64,000 nucleotides of DNA from Lichenostomus cassidix (Eukaryota > Chordata > Aves > Passeriformes > Meliphagidae): NCBI GenBank assembly GCA_008360975.2, contig CM039184.1, forward strand, positions 32,165,797-32,229,796, read 5' to 3'. The notes beneath the pieces are model-generated. The model saw nothing but the letters and a program-made list of their open reading frames with translations. It was not told where the DNA came from and made no database searches. Numbering within the stretch: position 1 is the first letter of the stretch; each line of letters opens with the position of its first letter. The position numbers and the translations under genes are program-made. Shown one piece after another: positions 1-12,146 of the stretch.

Positions 1-267
1 ACTTACGTTTTCACTAAATCCAGCACCCTCAACAGCACTGTTCCGGAGGCTTAATCTAACAGTCAGCCTCCTAGCGAAAGGCAACTGAGAATTTCACCTC
101 TGATGGGAAGGAGAGAGCTCCCGAGGCTGAAACGCCGCGGCGGGGGCAGGCGGCGGGCAGGCACACAGGGCTCCGGGCGCTCCGCCACAGCACCAGCGGC
201 CCGCGCCGCCGCCCCACGCCTCGGCGAGCAAGGGGAGGCCGGGGGGCAGCCCCGGGGCGCAACCCAC

Positions 268-710
268 CTGTCCGACTCCGACGACGGCACGGCCGCAGCG
301 GGCGCTCCGGGCCAAGCGGGCGGCGGCGAGCGGCGCTCCCCCGCCACTGGGGGCAGCGGGGGCAGCGGAGGTAGCGGAGCCTCCTGGGCTCCCACTGCGG
401 CCTCCGCAGGGCCCGGCTCCTTCTCCGAGTCGGCTGCCCGCTGCTCGTCCGGCTCCTTCTCCGAGTCGGCCGGCGCCTCCTCCAAGTCGGCTACCCGCTG
501 CTCGTCCGGCTCCTTCTCCAAGTCGGCCACCCGCTGCTCGTCCTGAGCCTTCTCCGAGCCGGCCTGCGCCTTCTCCGAGCCGGCCGCCCGCTGCTCGTCC
601 TGCGCCCTCTCCGAGCCGGCCTGCGCCCTCTCCGAGCCGGCCGCCCGCTGCTCGTCCGGCGCCACGGCCAGGTTCTCCAGCTGCTCCACCACGTCCTGCT
701 GCGCCTCCAT
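268..710 (-). CDS. NAF1: NAF1, first coding exon (partial gene, continues off the left end)
   Basis: NAF1 is a nuclear assembly factor that chaperones H/ACA snoRNPs and telomerase RNP by holding dyskerin before GAR1 replaces it. The exon begins at ATG 710-708 in a good context (G at -3, G at +4) and encodes 147 residues plus two bases. It ends at a canonical CAG|GTGGGT donor, with the GT at 267-266. Residues 1-18 contain VVEQLENL, which resembles the start of vertebrate NAF1. Residues 19-99 are five tandem acidic units beginning DEQR. Residues 100-147 are proline-rich and end in a Ser/Glu/Asp stretch (SSESD), like the acidic-serine region of NAF1. The conserved Gar1/Naf1 core would lie in later exons outside the window. 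Identification rests on the N-terminus, composition and synteny with NPY1R; known NAF1 is also on the NPY1R strand on this side. No ATG lies upstream in frame. Bases 1-267 are then the start of intron 1. Confidence 0.72.
414..656 (-). repeat. coding minisatellite inside the NAF1 exon
   Basis: Five tandem units encode residues 19-99. Units alternate between 19 residues (DEQR plus two AGSEKAQ-like half units) and 12 residues (DEQR plus one half unit). Unit lengths are 57 and 36 bp, all multiples of three, so the frame stays open. Early units read AAGSERAQ or AAGSEKAQ, later ones VADLEKEP or AADSEKEP. The repeat is GC-rich and recent-looking because neighbouring units are nearly identical. Confidence 0.9.
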
Positions 711-819
711 TCCCGCGCCACGCGGCCCCGCGGCCCCGCCCCCGGCACGCGCCACTTCCGGCCGCCGCGAGCCGCCCGCGCGCGCGCCGAGCGGCTGTGT
801 CCGGGAGTGGGGCGGGGTG

Positions 820-865
820 TGTCACCGGCATCTGTCACCGCGACTTGTCACCGGCATCTGTCACC
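820..865. repeat. 20-bp direct repeat upstream of NAF1
   Basis: The 20-bp word starting TGTCACCGGCATC occurs at 820-839 and again, identical, at 846-865, separated by 6 bp. Each copy itself contains TGTCACC twice, so the heptamer appears four times in 46 bp. It lies 110-155 bp upstream of the NAF1 start codon, where core-promoter elements would be expected. Confidence 0.85.
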
Positions 866-880
866 CTGGGTGAGCGCGTG

Positions 881-3759
881 TCCCAGCGCTCGCTGAGCTT
901 CGGGGCCGCTTCAAACCCAGCGCCCCGAGTGTGGTGCTTGTGGGGCCTGCTGGACAGACAGAGCTAGAGGCCATGGCTGCTCGTGCTGCGGGGGATTAGT
1001 TTTGGTGTTTTATAAAATGTGCTGACAACACGCGGAACCGTGTAATTAAGACTGAAAAATAAACAAAAATTAAAGAAAAGCTGTATAATTTCAAATTTCT
1101 ATACGAACAGTAATTTGTGGTATTCTGACGTAGTGGCCCCATAATAATAGTGACTGTATGGGTTCGCCGTCAATAGTCGTGGTTGTGGAGCTTGAGGGGT
1201 TTTGGGTGTCTGTGTCGCACGAGTTGGTGGGTAGAGGGAAGGACTCTGCATCCCGGCATCTGGCACTCGTGGTGTCCCTGACCCATAGGAGAGAGCACAC
1301 TCAAGCTCCTCCTGACCAGCCTCTGTGTCACTGGTGTCACACAAAGCTCTTTGTCACGAGGGTAACATAGCAGAAAAAGCAGCTTGTTTTCTCTTGAACA
1401 CAGTTTTTCCATGGGAAATCCCCAAAGATGTGAAAAATAACATGCAGAATAAGGTCAGTGCTAAGGTGAGCGCACACACAAGCCCCTTTAACTTCCAAAG
1501 TGCTGTCTGACAGCTGTATTTCACTGTCTGCCCCTGAGCACATCACACTGTCCTGTGGGTTCCAAAGGGTCTTCATTACCAGGCAACAGGGTGAACAGCA
1601 GAGTACAATATAGGCTTGAGGAGGATAAATAGATAAAAATAGATAAATACATGAAAAAGTTACATGTGATAATGATGGAAGTGCCAGAGAGGACTGGGAC
1701 TTGAGTATCTGATGAGAGCAGAGAATGGTAGTTTTCTGTGTAATAGCCTTCCCCTCTAGCTCTGAGAGAACTGTGTGCCCCACAGCTCTAAGGACACTCA
1801 AACCATTTCATTCTTGGCCAAAATGTCCAGGCCATGTTGAACACACCATCACAAGAGTGCTTTGCTGGTACCCCACATGGGCTGAAGGGAGCATGTGAAG
1901 GCAGAAGATTTCATTCTCTGGTAGTTCCACTCTTGGTTATGACACAGCAAATGCAACTAGCAGAATTTTATTTAGTAGGAAAATTATACATATCCAAATT
2001 TGTATATAATTTACTTCATCAGTACCTTTTTTCATTTGTGTACCATTATGTATAGGTCAAGCAGAACAGGTACAGAGACATTGGGTATTTTTTGCACTGT
2101 CATGAGTGATGAGCCTGTATAGGCTGTATGTGTAAACAGCACCAGTAAACACTCACTGCAGTTACTCAGAACACCTCAGGTAGGAATCATCTCCACCTTC
2201 AGTGACAGCACTGGGATCCTGAAATGAGTGTACACGGGAAGCGTGTTCTGAATATTACTGACCTGTGCTGCAAGCTCTTTAACAAAAAAGAGCTCTTTGG
2301 AAAATCATGCAATTAAATGTCAACAACAATTAGTTGGCAATTGAATGGAGATTAAATATTGAGCAGTCATAAAAATGGTTTATATTGCATCTCACTAGCA
2401 GATAAATTTTAATCCATGAGGAAGTGATAGAAATGAAATATATATCCAATTAAAGCATGAATAGAGGCAGAATCCTGCTAAAATCCAATTCTGCAGAAAC
2501 AAACTCTGCAAAACCAGGTTTCATTTTAAAAGTAAGCAAGGACAGTTTATTATTAGTCTGAGGGTTTTTTAAAATTTATTCATTTGTTTTTTCAGATGTA
2601 CCTGAAATGGACTATAATACAAGATCTGTGAGTTCGTGTGATAAAGTTGATCAGTGTGACTGGAAGAGAATAATTTCTCCAAGGCAGACGAAGCCCTTGT
2701 ATTAGCCAAATCCTTTCCTAACAAAAGGTAAAATAATTGGTGCCATAATGTGGGATGAAATTAGTTGAATGAAAATTTTATTGGCAAAACACACATGTCT
2801 TATAAATGTAAAAAGATATTCAGATCCCTACCTTGCATTTATGTAAGTAAAATTCTTCAACTCTCTTATGAACCACGTCTTTCCTGCTTTTTAAAGGATT
2901 TTAGTAAGTGTTTTATATCTTTACTCTGGCACATAGATTGTGTTATGACAGTTTCCTCTGTGTTTGTGCAGAACTGGCAGCATCTTTCAAACAAAAAAGA
3001 TACTTTATTTCATTTGAATCCTGCAGCTTAGCCCTTAACTTGTAAGATAACATTGCTCTTAAAATGAGGATTTAAAAGGCTTGATGCACAGTAAACATCA
3101 TCATCCACTCAGCCAGGGCATTTGTAAATAATCTGCAACGTAACAGCATGAGCACAGAGATGTTCTAGGAAAAGAAACATTTCAGAGAGGAGCACTTGAA
3201 TCACAGTAGTTCCAACGCATGTTTTCAAGGTCTGAGCAGTTAAGAAATGTCACTGCTGGGATTGGAATCTGACGTCATCTGTCAAGGCTGGAATAAAAGG
3301 TATTGTAAGCCCTGTTTTCTGCCTCCCAGTATTTGATGAAGCTCTCTGGAGGTGTTGTTTCCTACATTTATTACATCCTTGCTGCCACGACAGGTGTGCA
3401 TAATTGTTCCCATCATACTTTTAAAGCTGAAGTGATGGCACTCAAACTATTATTACAATGGTTTATTGAATTTCTTTGGATGCAATAAAGGAATCTGTTG
3501 AAAAACATAGTTTCATCATGATATCTCTCCTGGATTTGAATGTGGAAAATAGCTTGGAGATTTCAGTGTGCTGCTTATTATGCCTGGGGAGGAAAAGGCA
3601 CGAATAAGAAAGGAAGTAATGTCTGTTAATATATTTTGAATATGAAAACAAATACTATTCACAGTGATGCTTATCATTTATATATTTTATGCTTCTATAT
3701 ACTAATGATTATAGACAGTGATATCACTATATATCACTGAACTGTAGGCAGTATAAGCA
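881..3759. other. intergenic DNA upstream of NAF1
   Basis: AT-rich single-copy-looking sequence. Several frames stay open for 60-150 codons by chance, but none shows a recognisable domain, codon bias or splice-site framing. No gene or transposable element was recognised here. Confidence 0.6.
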
Positions 3760-4352
3760 GTTGGTAAGCCAGTTGACACAGCATTGCCAGCTGGTCGAGG
3801 GAGAGGATTGTCCCACTCTGCTCTGCACTGGTGTGGCCTCACGAGTGCTGTGGGCAGTTTTGGGCACCACAATATAGCAAGGAGGTAAAGCAATTGGAGA
3901 ATGTCCAAAGGAGAGCAACAAAGATGGTGAAGGGTCTGGAGGAGAAGCCATATGAGGAGTGGCTGAAGTCACTTGGTCTGTTCAGCCTGGAAGAGGCTGA
4001 GCCTCATCATAGTCTACAGCTTTCTCACAACCAGAAGGCAGAGGACAGGCACTGATCTCTCTGGTGCCCAGTGACAGAACCCAAGGGAATGTCATGAAGC
4101 TGTATCAGAGGAGGTTTAGGTTGGATATCAGGAAAAGGTTCCTCACCCAGAGGGTGGTTGGGCACTGGAACAGGATCCCCAGGGAAATGGTCACAGCACC
4201 AAGCCTGACAGAGTTCAAGAAACATTTAGAGAAAGGTCTCGGGCACGTGTGTGACTCCTGGGGCTGCCCAGTGCAGGGCCAGGAGCTGGACTCGATGGTC
4301 CTTGTGGGTTCCTTCCCACTGAGGTTGTTCGGTGAATCTATGAGATTCTAGA
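3760..4352 (+). mobile_element. CR1 LINE, 5'-truncated 3' end
   Basis: Reading on the plus strand, the sequence matches the C-terminal part of CR1 ORF2. Translated remnants include QFWAPQY, then [22 protein letters not shown], interrupted by frameshifts and stops, and later VVGHWNRIPREMV (KHLEKGL follows). The end at about 4331-4352 reads like the degraded ATTCTATGA-type tail typical of CR1. There is no poly(A) tail, as expected for CR1. The copy is 5' truncated and dead. The left border is approximate. Confidence 0.93.
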
Positions 4353-7300
4353 GTGGCGCCAAGGAGGAAGAGGAGTTGTACCACCACAATAGTGAAACCA
4401 TGAACTTAAATTTGCAACAGTTTTGAAGCTAATGTTCCTACCTAAGAGACTTTTTTTCACTCTTAGGCTGAACAATTGGAACCTAAGGTATTCATGGTCA
4501 GGAGCAGTGACAGGGAAAGGAAATCGGATCAACAGAATTTTCTGTATCACTGTTGCTAGTCATATTTCATTCCATCCAGATGAATCAATATTGTAGCTTT
4601 CATAGCTATCTAGTACAGAAATGAGATTAAAATAGCTACAGTACAGAATGTTTTACTCATTTCAAAGCTTAAAATTATTGTATAGAGTTAAATTGCACAA
4701 ACGTCTTAGTTCTGTATTCATATAAACAGTTGGGCAATTTATAACTAGATGAAAAGAAAAAGTATTACTTCTAAGGGATCCCCCAAAACCATTCTTAAAT
4801 ATGGAGAAAATGTACAGTTTTATTTACCATATTCTTATTTTACTTTATTTTTCCAAAAATATCCAGTAATCTTCAGATGATTGAGATGCCCACAGCCAAT
4901 TTCATCAGTATCATTCCAAATCCCTTCACAGATCAATGGACAGATTCACCTCCAACTATTCTAGGAGTTTGTACAGTCCATTTATCAGTTCTTTTATTGC
5001 AGTTTATTACATTCTTTTTCTAGTTGATTTCAGTCCAATATTTTTAATTTTGCCAATATACCCATAATTTGATTAGTTACAAAACCAACTGGATCCAAGC
5101 TGCATCTATAATTGTGATTTATTCTGAAATATGTAAACAGCTCAGAAATTTCAACTGTCTGCATAGCTGAAGTCAGTGTATTGCAGTTTGTAGGGAGTCA
5201 CGTTAGGAGAGAGTAACTCAAGTAAAATTGAGTGTGGCTTCCCTGTAATGGCCTCCATTTAAGAAATAGAACTAGTCTTAGTGAACTGCTTTTTTGTCTG
5301 ATTATCATGGCTCAAGCATATCTTCTACAACCTTGAGTGAAGTTTTTGTAGCTGTCAGAGGACTTTACTAACTATCCAGAGCCTGGAAGACCTATTTTTC
5401 TGTCCTGACACATGTTCTCAACCAATCTATCTCGTTTTGTCTGCACAGCCTAGCCTCCTTTCCAAGCTTGCAATAATGTTTTGGGTAGACAGGCACTCAT
5501 TAAAGTGTCAATATATGACAGGCATTAAGCATGAAATCAGTGAACAAATTAAAGATTGTATTTTTTAATCCGCTTATGTCATAATTGAATCTAACATATT
5601 TCTCACTTTATTCAGATGTTTTGATGTAGATTTCTGCACACTTGACATCTCAGACTGCATTTTTTACATTGTATTTTCATATATTCCGTGCAGCATAAAC
5701 TGGCACTGACAGCTAAACAAGTGGTTTTACCCTTTCCCCAGTTCTCATTTTCTGTCTCTTTCATTGTGCCAGCATTTCTGTCCTGCAGACATAAGTAAAA
5801 CTGAAAGTTTTACCTCCTCCTACTCATGAGGAAGAACTAGTTGGTTTGTGTTGGATTTCTTTTCCAGAAGATAAGTGTTAAGAAACAGGATAACAGAAGG
5901 AGTATGAAAAACTCTAAAAAGTCCCTTTAAAACAAAAGCTGGTTTGTGGGGAAAATCATAAAACAAGTGCTTCTTTGGACTCTGAAGAAAGAAGTCTAGC
6001 ATAGAAGAAGATACAGAAGATCAGCAGGTGAGAAAGTTGCATATTTAGACTCATTGTATAATGGCTTTTGGGAAATCATTATGTCCTCAATAACTTTACA
6101 CATACTTATTTGGTCTTCATATTTCTTTTGATACTCAGGGAGTTCCTTCCACAAAATACACTGGGTTAATCTTTCCATTGCATTCAGACTTAACCACAGG
6201 GAATCAGTTAAGCCTGTGGATTAATTATAATTCTCTGTACTTCCAAAAAAAGCAAGCTACCAAAAAAGTCCCCAATGCCTAAAACTTACAAAAAATAAAA
6301 ATATTATGGGAAATGAAAGCTTGTCTGCCTAGCAGAAATGGCTACTGAAAGCACATTGCCTTAGTGCTCAACTCTTGCTACTGATTCCTCACTGAGAAGT
6401 AAGATCTCATGACAGCTACAATTCCAAATTTGAAAGTAAAACTATGTCTGTAGAAAGAGGGAAATTTGAAAACCTGCCTGATTAAATATTATCTTATTTT
6501 TGAATTGAACCTATGAGCTCAATGTCTTCTGACAAACCTGAAAATCTTGTAGATGGAATCTTCTCATAACATCACCAGTAAGGTACAAGCACAGTTGAGA
6601 TCACTTACTCAGTGATTATTCTGAAAGTAATCAGAAAGAGAAAAGGCATTTCACATCACATACACAAGTTGTACCCAATGTGCCCAAATGATCTAAAGAA
6701 AGTAAAAAGAGAAACTAAAATTAATATATATTTTGCACAGGACTTTCCAAAATTCTTTGCCTCTGCTTTTCTTCCTACATTCCAGTTTCCCCTTCAGGGA
6801 ATTGGTGTTTCATGCTTCCCCTCCATCTGTCCCAAGACTTCTCTTATCATGCCATGTTCCTGTCTTTTCCTTTTCTTTCCTGTTTGTTTGACTTAATCCT
6901 TCTTTTTTTGTAGTAATTTGTTGTTGTTGATAGGCTCTTTGAGAATCAAGGGGCACAATCGTGGAAGAGATTTGGCTCGTTCTATTCACTCTCCTGCAAT
7001 CTCAGTCAATCATGTGAATTATGGTTGGTCCAGAAGGACCAGAAAACACCCACTCTCCACATTGCAAAATGGAAAAATATTTCTTTTTGTTTGATGAACA
7101 GTAAGATGAAAAGCAGCGCTACTACTGTGCCTCAGAAAGTAAAACAGACCTTATGAAATGAACAAAACCTTTCTCCCTGTGGCACTGAGTGGCCATTTGT
7201 TACAGAAATTACCTCAGTTTTGACCAGGCAAGAGGAGAGGTACTGTGCAAATGGGATCAACAGTGCCAGTACAGAGTCCCCACTTATTTAGGCTGGTGAA

Positions 7301-10300
7301 GAGTAATCCTTATTATTACTGTTATTACTTTCATCCTGAACCATGAGCCCAGAAACTCTGTGAGAGCTTCTAAATTCAGACCTCTGGTCATTTGCAGATT
7401 AATTTTTTTAAAGTGAGTTTTGAATATGTAGAAGAGCCGAAGTGCTTAATCTGCCTGTGATACTTCTTGGCTTGAATGACAATGGACATATATGGACATG
7501 GACAATATATGAAAACTTTCTTTTATTTATTGTCATAAGAGATCTGGAAAGCAATAAGGTGGCAAAATTTGCTAACCTTTACACAAAGTAACGATATGGG
7601 TGGCTCTGAAGAATTGCAGATGAACATTGAAAGATTGAGTGCCTGGGTGATAGAAGGCAGGAAAATTTCAGAAACAAAATTTATAAAATCATACATATGA
7701 GACAAAACAGTCCTAATTTTACAGATACTAAAATAGATTCTTAGATGTTTACTGGAATTCTTGAAAAACACCTTAGGATTATTGTAAGTAAGTCTAAGAA
7801 AGCATTATCTGAACATTCAGTAAGAATAAAAAAAAAAAAAAAAAAGAAAAAGAGGAAGACAAGGACAGGAGGAGAAAGAAAAAGAGAAAAAAATAAACAC
7901 AGAACAAAACAGAAAAAATATTGTGCTGCAGAATAAATTGACTGTGGTTCTGCATCTTGAATACCGTCTGCAATTCCTTATGTCAGAACGGATATAGCAG
8001 AACTGGAACAAATGTAGGGAAGACTCTGTACTAAACAGCTTTTTTCAGTCTGCAAAAAGACAATCCAGATGTACTGTCAGAGAGATTTATGAGGAATATG
8101 AATAAGAAACAATGCTAGGCAATACCAAGAGGCTTAAAACAATGACATTAAAATATTAAAACCTCCATGAGGGAGGTCAAAAGGAAAAAAAAAAAAAAAG
8201 AAAGAAAGAAATATGGTCCTTTACACAACATGTAAGATTGAGCTATGGAACTTCTTTCCACAGAGTGTTTTGGATACCAGAATTTTTTAATAATTATAAA
8301 GACAACACTGCAGCCTCAGAAAATTCCTGACCCACAGATTCCTGTAGACTAGGAGCACCTAGGCTAGCTTTGTTAATTATGCTTTTCTTTTGGATAAGCA
8401 CTGTCATCTTTTGCTGCAGACAGGATATTCCCCTAGATGCATCTTTGGTCTAAACAGGGATGGTTTTGTGTTCTCTCAGAACAGTAGTTCCTGATTCCCT
8501 TGAAACATCCTATCATATAGGACTTCTGAAGCAATGGCTGCTGCACAGGAACTCTCTTCCTGATGTGCTTGGGTTCATGAGGTCACATACAGAAGGGATG
8601 CTTGGAGTTACTACACACACTCAGAGATTTCTCAGTCAGCTTATTAGAAACACAAAATCGGCTTGACATTGCCTCAGAGACAGACATAATACGTGTGGCT
8701 GCATGGTGTATTTACTCTTTCTTATGTGCAGAATTTTCCTGAGAGACCTACAGGAATCTTAGCCAACAATAAAGATAAATTATTCCTTTTAAGAAATAGC
8801 TTACTTTTCCTAGTCAAAAGGTTAACTTCAATCACAGTATGGCACTCAAAGCACAAAACTATTTTACTGAAAAAAGAAATGTAGCATCTGCATTCCCTGT
8901 TGTATTTTAATGATGATAATTAATTCTCATCATAATGATTCTCACAAAAAAAAAAAAAGTGCTACAAGACACCTCATCCTTTACATTCAGATTGAATTCC
9001 AGTGTATTCCAGGAGTTGCTGTATATCCCTTAATAATTTTATTTTGCTTAGATTAATTAAATTATTTCAAAATTCCATTTGTCAGTTGGTATCTGAGGTT
9101 TACTTTCTAAATTTTGGAGATATGCCATAGACAAGTCGATTTTGGTGCTCAAAATCAATTCAGAGAAAACTGGAGTATTGGTTGCTTTATTGATTAAGCT
9201 AAAGAAAAAGGTCATATGCTGGAAAAGTTGCAACTGAACAGATTTATCCTCATTTACCATGCAATAAATCTATAGCTGGAAGGTTAGGCCATCACTTTTT
9301 TCTTCAGATTCTGTTTTCTGTCAGACTGTTATTGTGAATGTAGAGATTTTAAGACTTTGTCTTCTACATGGATGTCAGTACTATTATTACCTTATTTTAT
9401 GGATAAAACCCTTTGTGTAAACTGGCATACTTCCATCAGGAACATAATTCTTGGACAGTGTGGAAAAGGAAGAAAAACTTCACTAGAATTTCAGTCCCTC
9501 CCACTCAAAAGCAATATGTTCACTGCAAACCAGTGTGTACTGCCCCTATCCATGATCACATTTAGACAGATGTTAGAAACTAGACCACTTTGCCCTGTTT
9601 TCTTTGAGGCAAGAAGAGAAGTGAGGAAAAAGGTGATCCAAAAGCAAACTGTTATAAGAAACAAAAAAGTTGGAGTAGAGGAAAAAAATACTAGCAAAAC
9701 ATTTGAGAGACAGGACTGAAGATTTCAAACCCTGTGATGAATTCCCTGATACATTCTTAGAGCCTAATTGCGTCAGGGAGAAAGACTTTCTTCAGCTTGT
9801 GGCCAGAAAGTAAGCTCTAGAACTTTCAACTATCATGGCTTTCTCTGGTGGAAGACTGGATTTTCCTACTTAGATAACTCAATTGATATTATTATCAATT
9901 ATATTTGATATATATATTATAATTATATCATATAACACACATGATATATAGTCATAAATATAATATCAGTAAAGGAAATACATTCTAGAGATGCTCAGTT
10001 GTTTTCTGACTGTCTAGGTCTGCCTCTTTATTGTGAATGATTTAACTCCTTATTCCCACAAAGCTGAATTCACCAAATACATGGACATACACAAAGGAAA
10101 GGCAGCTGTGTGTCCCTGCTCTTTAGCCTTCTTAGGTAACCATCCTGTTTGTTCAGTGTCAGAGTAGAGGAAGGAGTTTCAGCTGCAGATGAAAGTGAAG
10201 AGAAACTTCAGATGGGAAATTTAAAAGTGAAGCCATTTCCTCACTCACTTTCTTGTATCTTCTCCCTAGAACAATTGAGATAAAGCGTGAAAGGGCAATG

Positions 10301-10459
10301 ATTTCCATAGAGAAAACACTGGACTTGGGATGCTGAAACATCAAACAGCAGAACAAGGCAATGCCCCTGGTAGCAAGGGGGAAATCTTGTTACTAGTCAA
10401 GGCTGGAGGAGAAGCAATAATTGTGAATGAGATGGGAATTTAGGAGTGTTTGACTATGA

Positions 10460-10481
10460 CATTGTGATGTATGTCACAATG
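10460..10481. repeat. short inverted repeat (8-bp arms, 6-bp loop)
   Basis: CATTGTGA at 10460-10467 is followed by TGTATG and then the exact reverse complement TCACAATG at 10474-10481. It sits alone in intergenic DNA. A hairpin of this size is expected by chance in a window this long, so no role is assigned. Confidence 0.6.
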
Positions 10482-12141
10482 ACACATGAAACCCCAATTT
10501 GTAGACAAACTAACTTTAAGCTACCTAATAAACTGTTCAGGAAAAGATAATATACAACAGCAAAAGGGAGGAATATTAGAGTATTTAGGGGGGTAATGAT
10601 CAAGTAGTAGCATATTTTCTAGTGCTTCACATAGCCATGGTAGTGACAAATTTTAAAAATCAAAGCTAGCCACAAGACTGAGTAAATCTGAACTAGGAAG
10701 ATAAAGCAGAACTTTCACAACCAGACTATTTGAGTGCTTATCTTTTCTTTTTGAAATCTTATTAAAATCTATTTCTATATTTCGTATATATTACGTATTT
10801 TTATTTCTCTTAGCAACTTGTACATGAACAAGAAAACCAAACACAAAGGTGCTTGGAAGGACACTTTCTAAGCCAAAAAGCATGCCTTTTCTTTTCTTCA
10901 CTACTTTCTTTTTACATTCATGCAATCTTCACTCAGTTCCTTCTTTGTCATCTGTTGTTGCACGACACAGCAAAACTACTCTGTGATTGGTATTTGTTTG
11001 TTTATTTGTATTCTGTATTTCCTAAACCATATTTCTAGGGGCTGGTGTCCTTTGTGATTCTGACCATTGATAATATTAACAAAATACCATGTTGCAAGAG
11101 AGTTTGTCTCGATAACACAGTGATTACTCTGCTAGATATTCCTAAATGCTTCATAATTATAAGATAGGAACACCAAAAATAGAAATAGCAAGGTGTTTTT
11201 GTTAAGTAATTTTTGTTCTGCAAAAAGCACATTGTGATGTGAGTCATGAATCCAAAATAAAGAATATATCAAATAGATTAAGTAATATCAGTGAATTCAA
11301 AACCAGAAATTTGGCATTTCATCAAATTGCTGGTAGCCCCAGATGGTACAGTCCTAGCTGAAGCATGTTCAGAAAAGTCCACCAATTACAGTTATTTGTT
11401 CTCATTAAAATATTTTCATAGATAAAGTGTTTTATTTTCTGATCTCCATTTAGTTAACATATATTCTAGAAAAATTTGCACCAGCCATTCTCATTTTGAA
11501 GATAGTCAGTATTTATATATTAATATACTTTTCAGATTTTTCAAACACTATGTTTCATGTTTGAGAGATTTAAAATCTTGCTGAGAAATCTTCTCAGTGT
11601 CCATCAAATCAAAATGTATACTTCAGTCACATATTCACCGTCATTCAGCTGGAAATAAAAAGACAATAAGGAAGTTATCAAGCAATTCCTAGTCTGCTTA
11701 CAGCCCAGCATGGAGTTGTCTTTCAATCAGTTGTGGACTGGAGATTCAGTTATCTCCTGACCACTTATATAACAGGAGATCCAAATTCTTCTAGATGTTT
11801 TACACTGGCATGGGGGGATTCATTGGTCCTAATGGTTGATCTGTTTTTCAAAAGAAAACTAATGCTTAGGCTAAGCATAAATACTAGGAATTGCCACAGG
11901 AACAGATCGATAAAATGTTATATTCACTGATATCTGTAGCAGTTTTTCTGTGTATTATAGTAAGAAAACTCACCTATTTTTTTTCTGTGTAAGTTCACTA
12001 TTCCTCTTGACGCTATGTCACAGAAAATGGGTTAGACCAAAAACATCAATATCTACTTCTAATATTTCACATTCTAAGCCCTCAAAGAATGCAATCATCA
12101 TCTTGACCTCCACAGATAAGATTCTTGATCTGTTTGCCATC

Positions 12142-12146
12142 AGAAG
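12142..12146. repeat. target-site duplication, left copy (AGAAG)
   Basis: AGAAG abuts the TGTT start of the 1143-bp LTR and recurs directly after its AACA end at 13290-13294. Confidence 0.68.

Larger units (their letters stand above)
115..880. promoter_or_regulatory. CpG island at the NAF1 5' end
   Basis: This stretch is very rich in G, C and CpG, in sharp contrast to the AT-rich sequence that starts near 1000. It covers the NAF1 first exon and the sequence upstream of its start codon (711-880), so it is the natural promoter region. No TATA box is evident, as expected for a CpG-island promoter. The exact transcription start cannot be read from the sequence. Confidence 0.75.
4353..12146. other. 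gene-poor intergenic DNA
   Basis: AT-rich sequence with no recognised gene. It contains an 18-bp A run (7828-7845) followed by purine-rich sequence, a second A-rich patch near 8189-8212, and a TA-rich palindromic patch near 9885-9960. A small perfect hairpin lies at 10460-10481. Open frames here are short and lack domains. Confidence 0.6.

Noticed and set aside
94..838. Long overlapping open frames in other frames across the NAF1 exon, including a 245-codon and a 147-codon frame
   Set aside because: They arise from the GC-rich repeat, whose unit length is a multiple of three and therefore keeps all frames open. They lack domains and do not end at a splice site.
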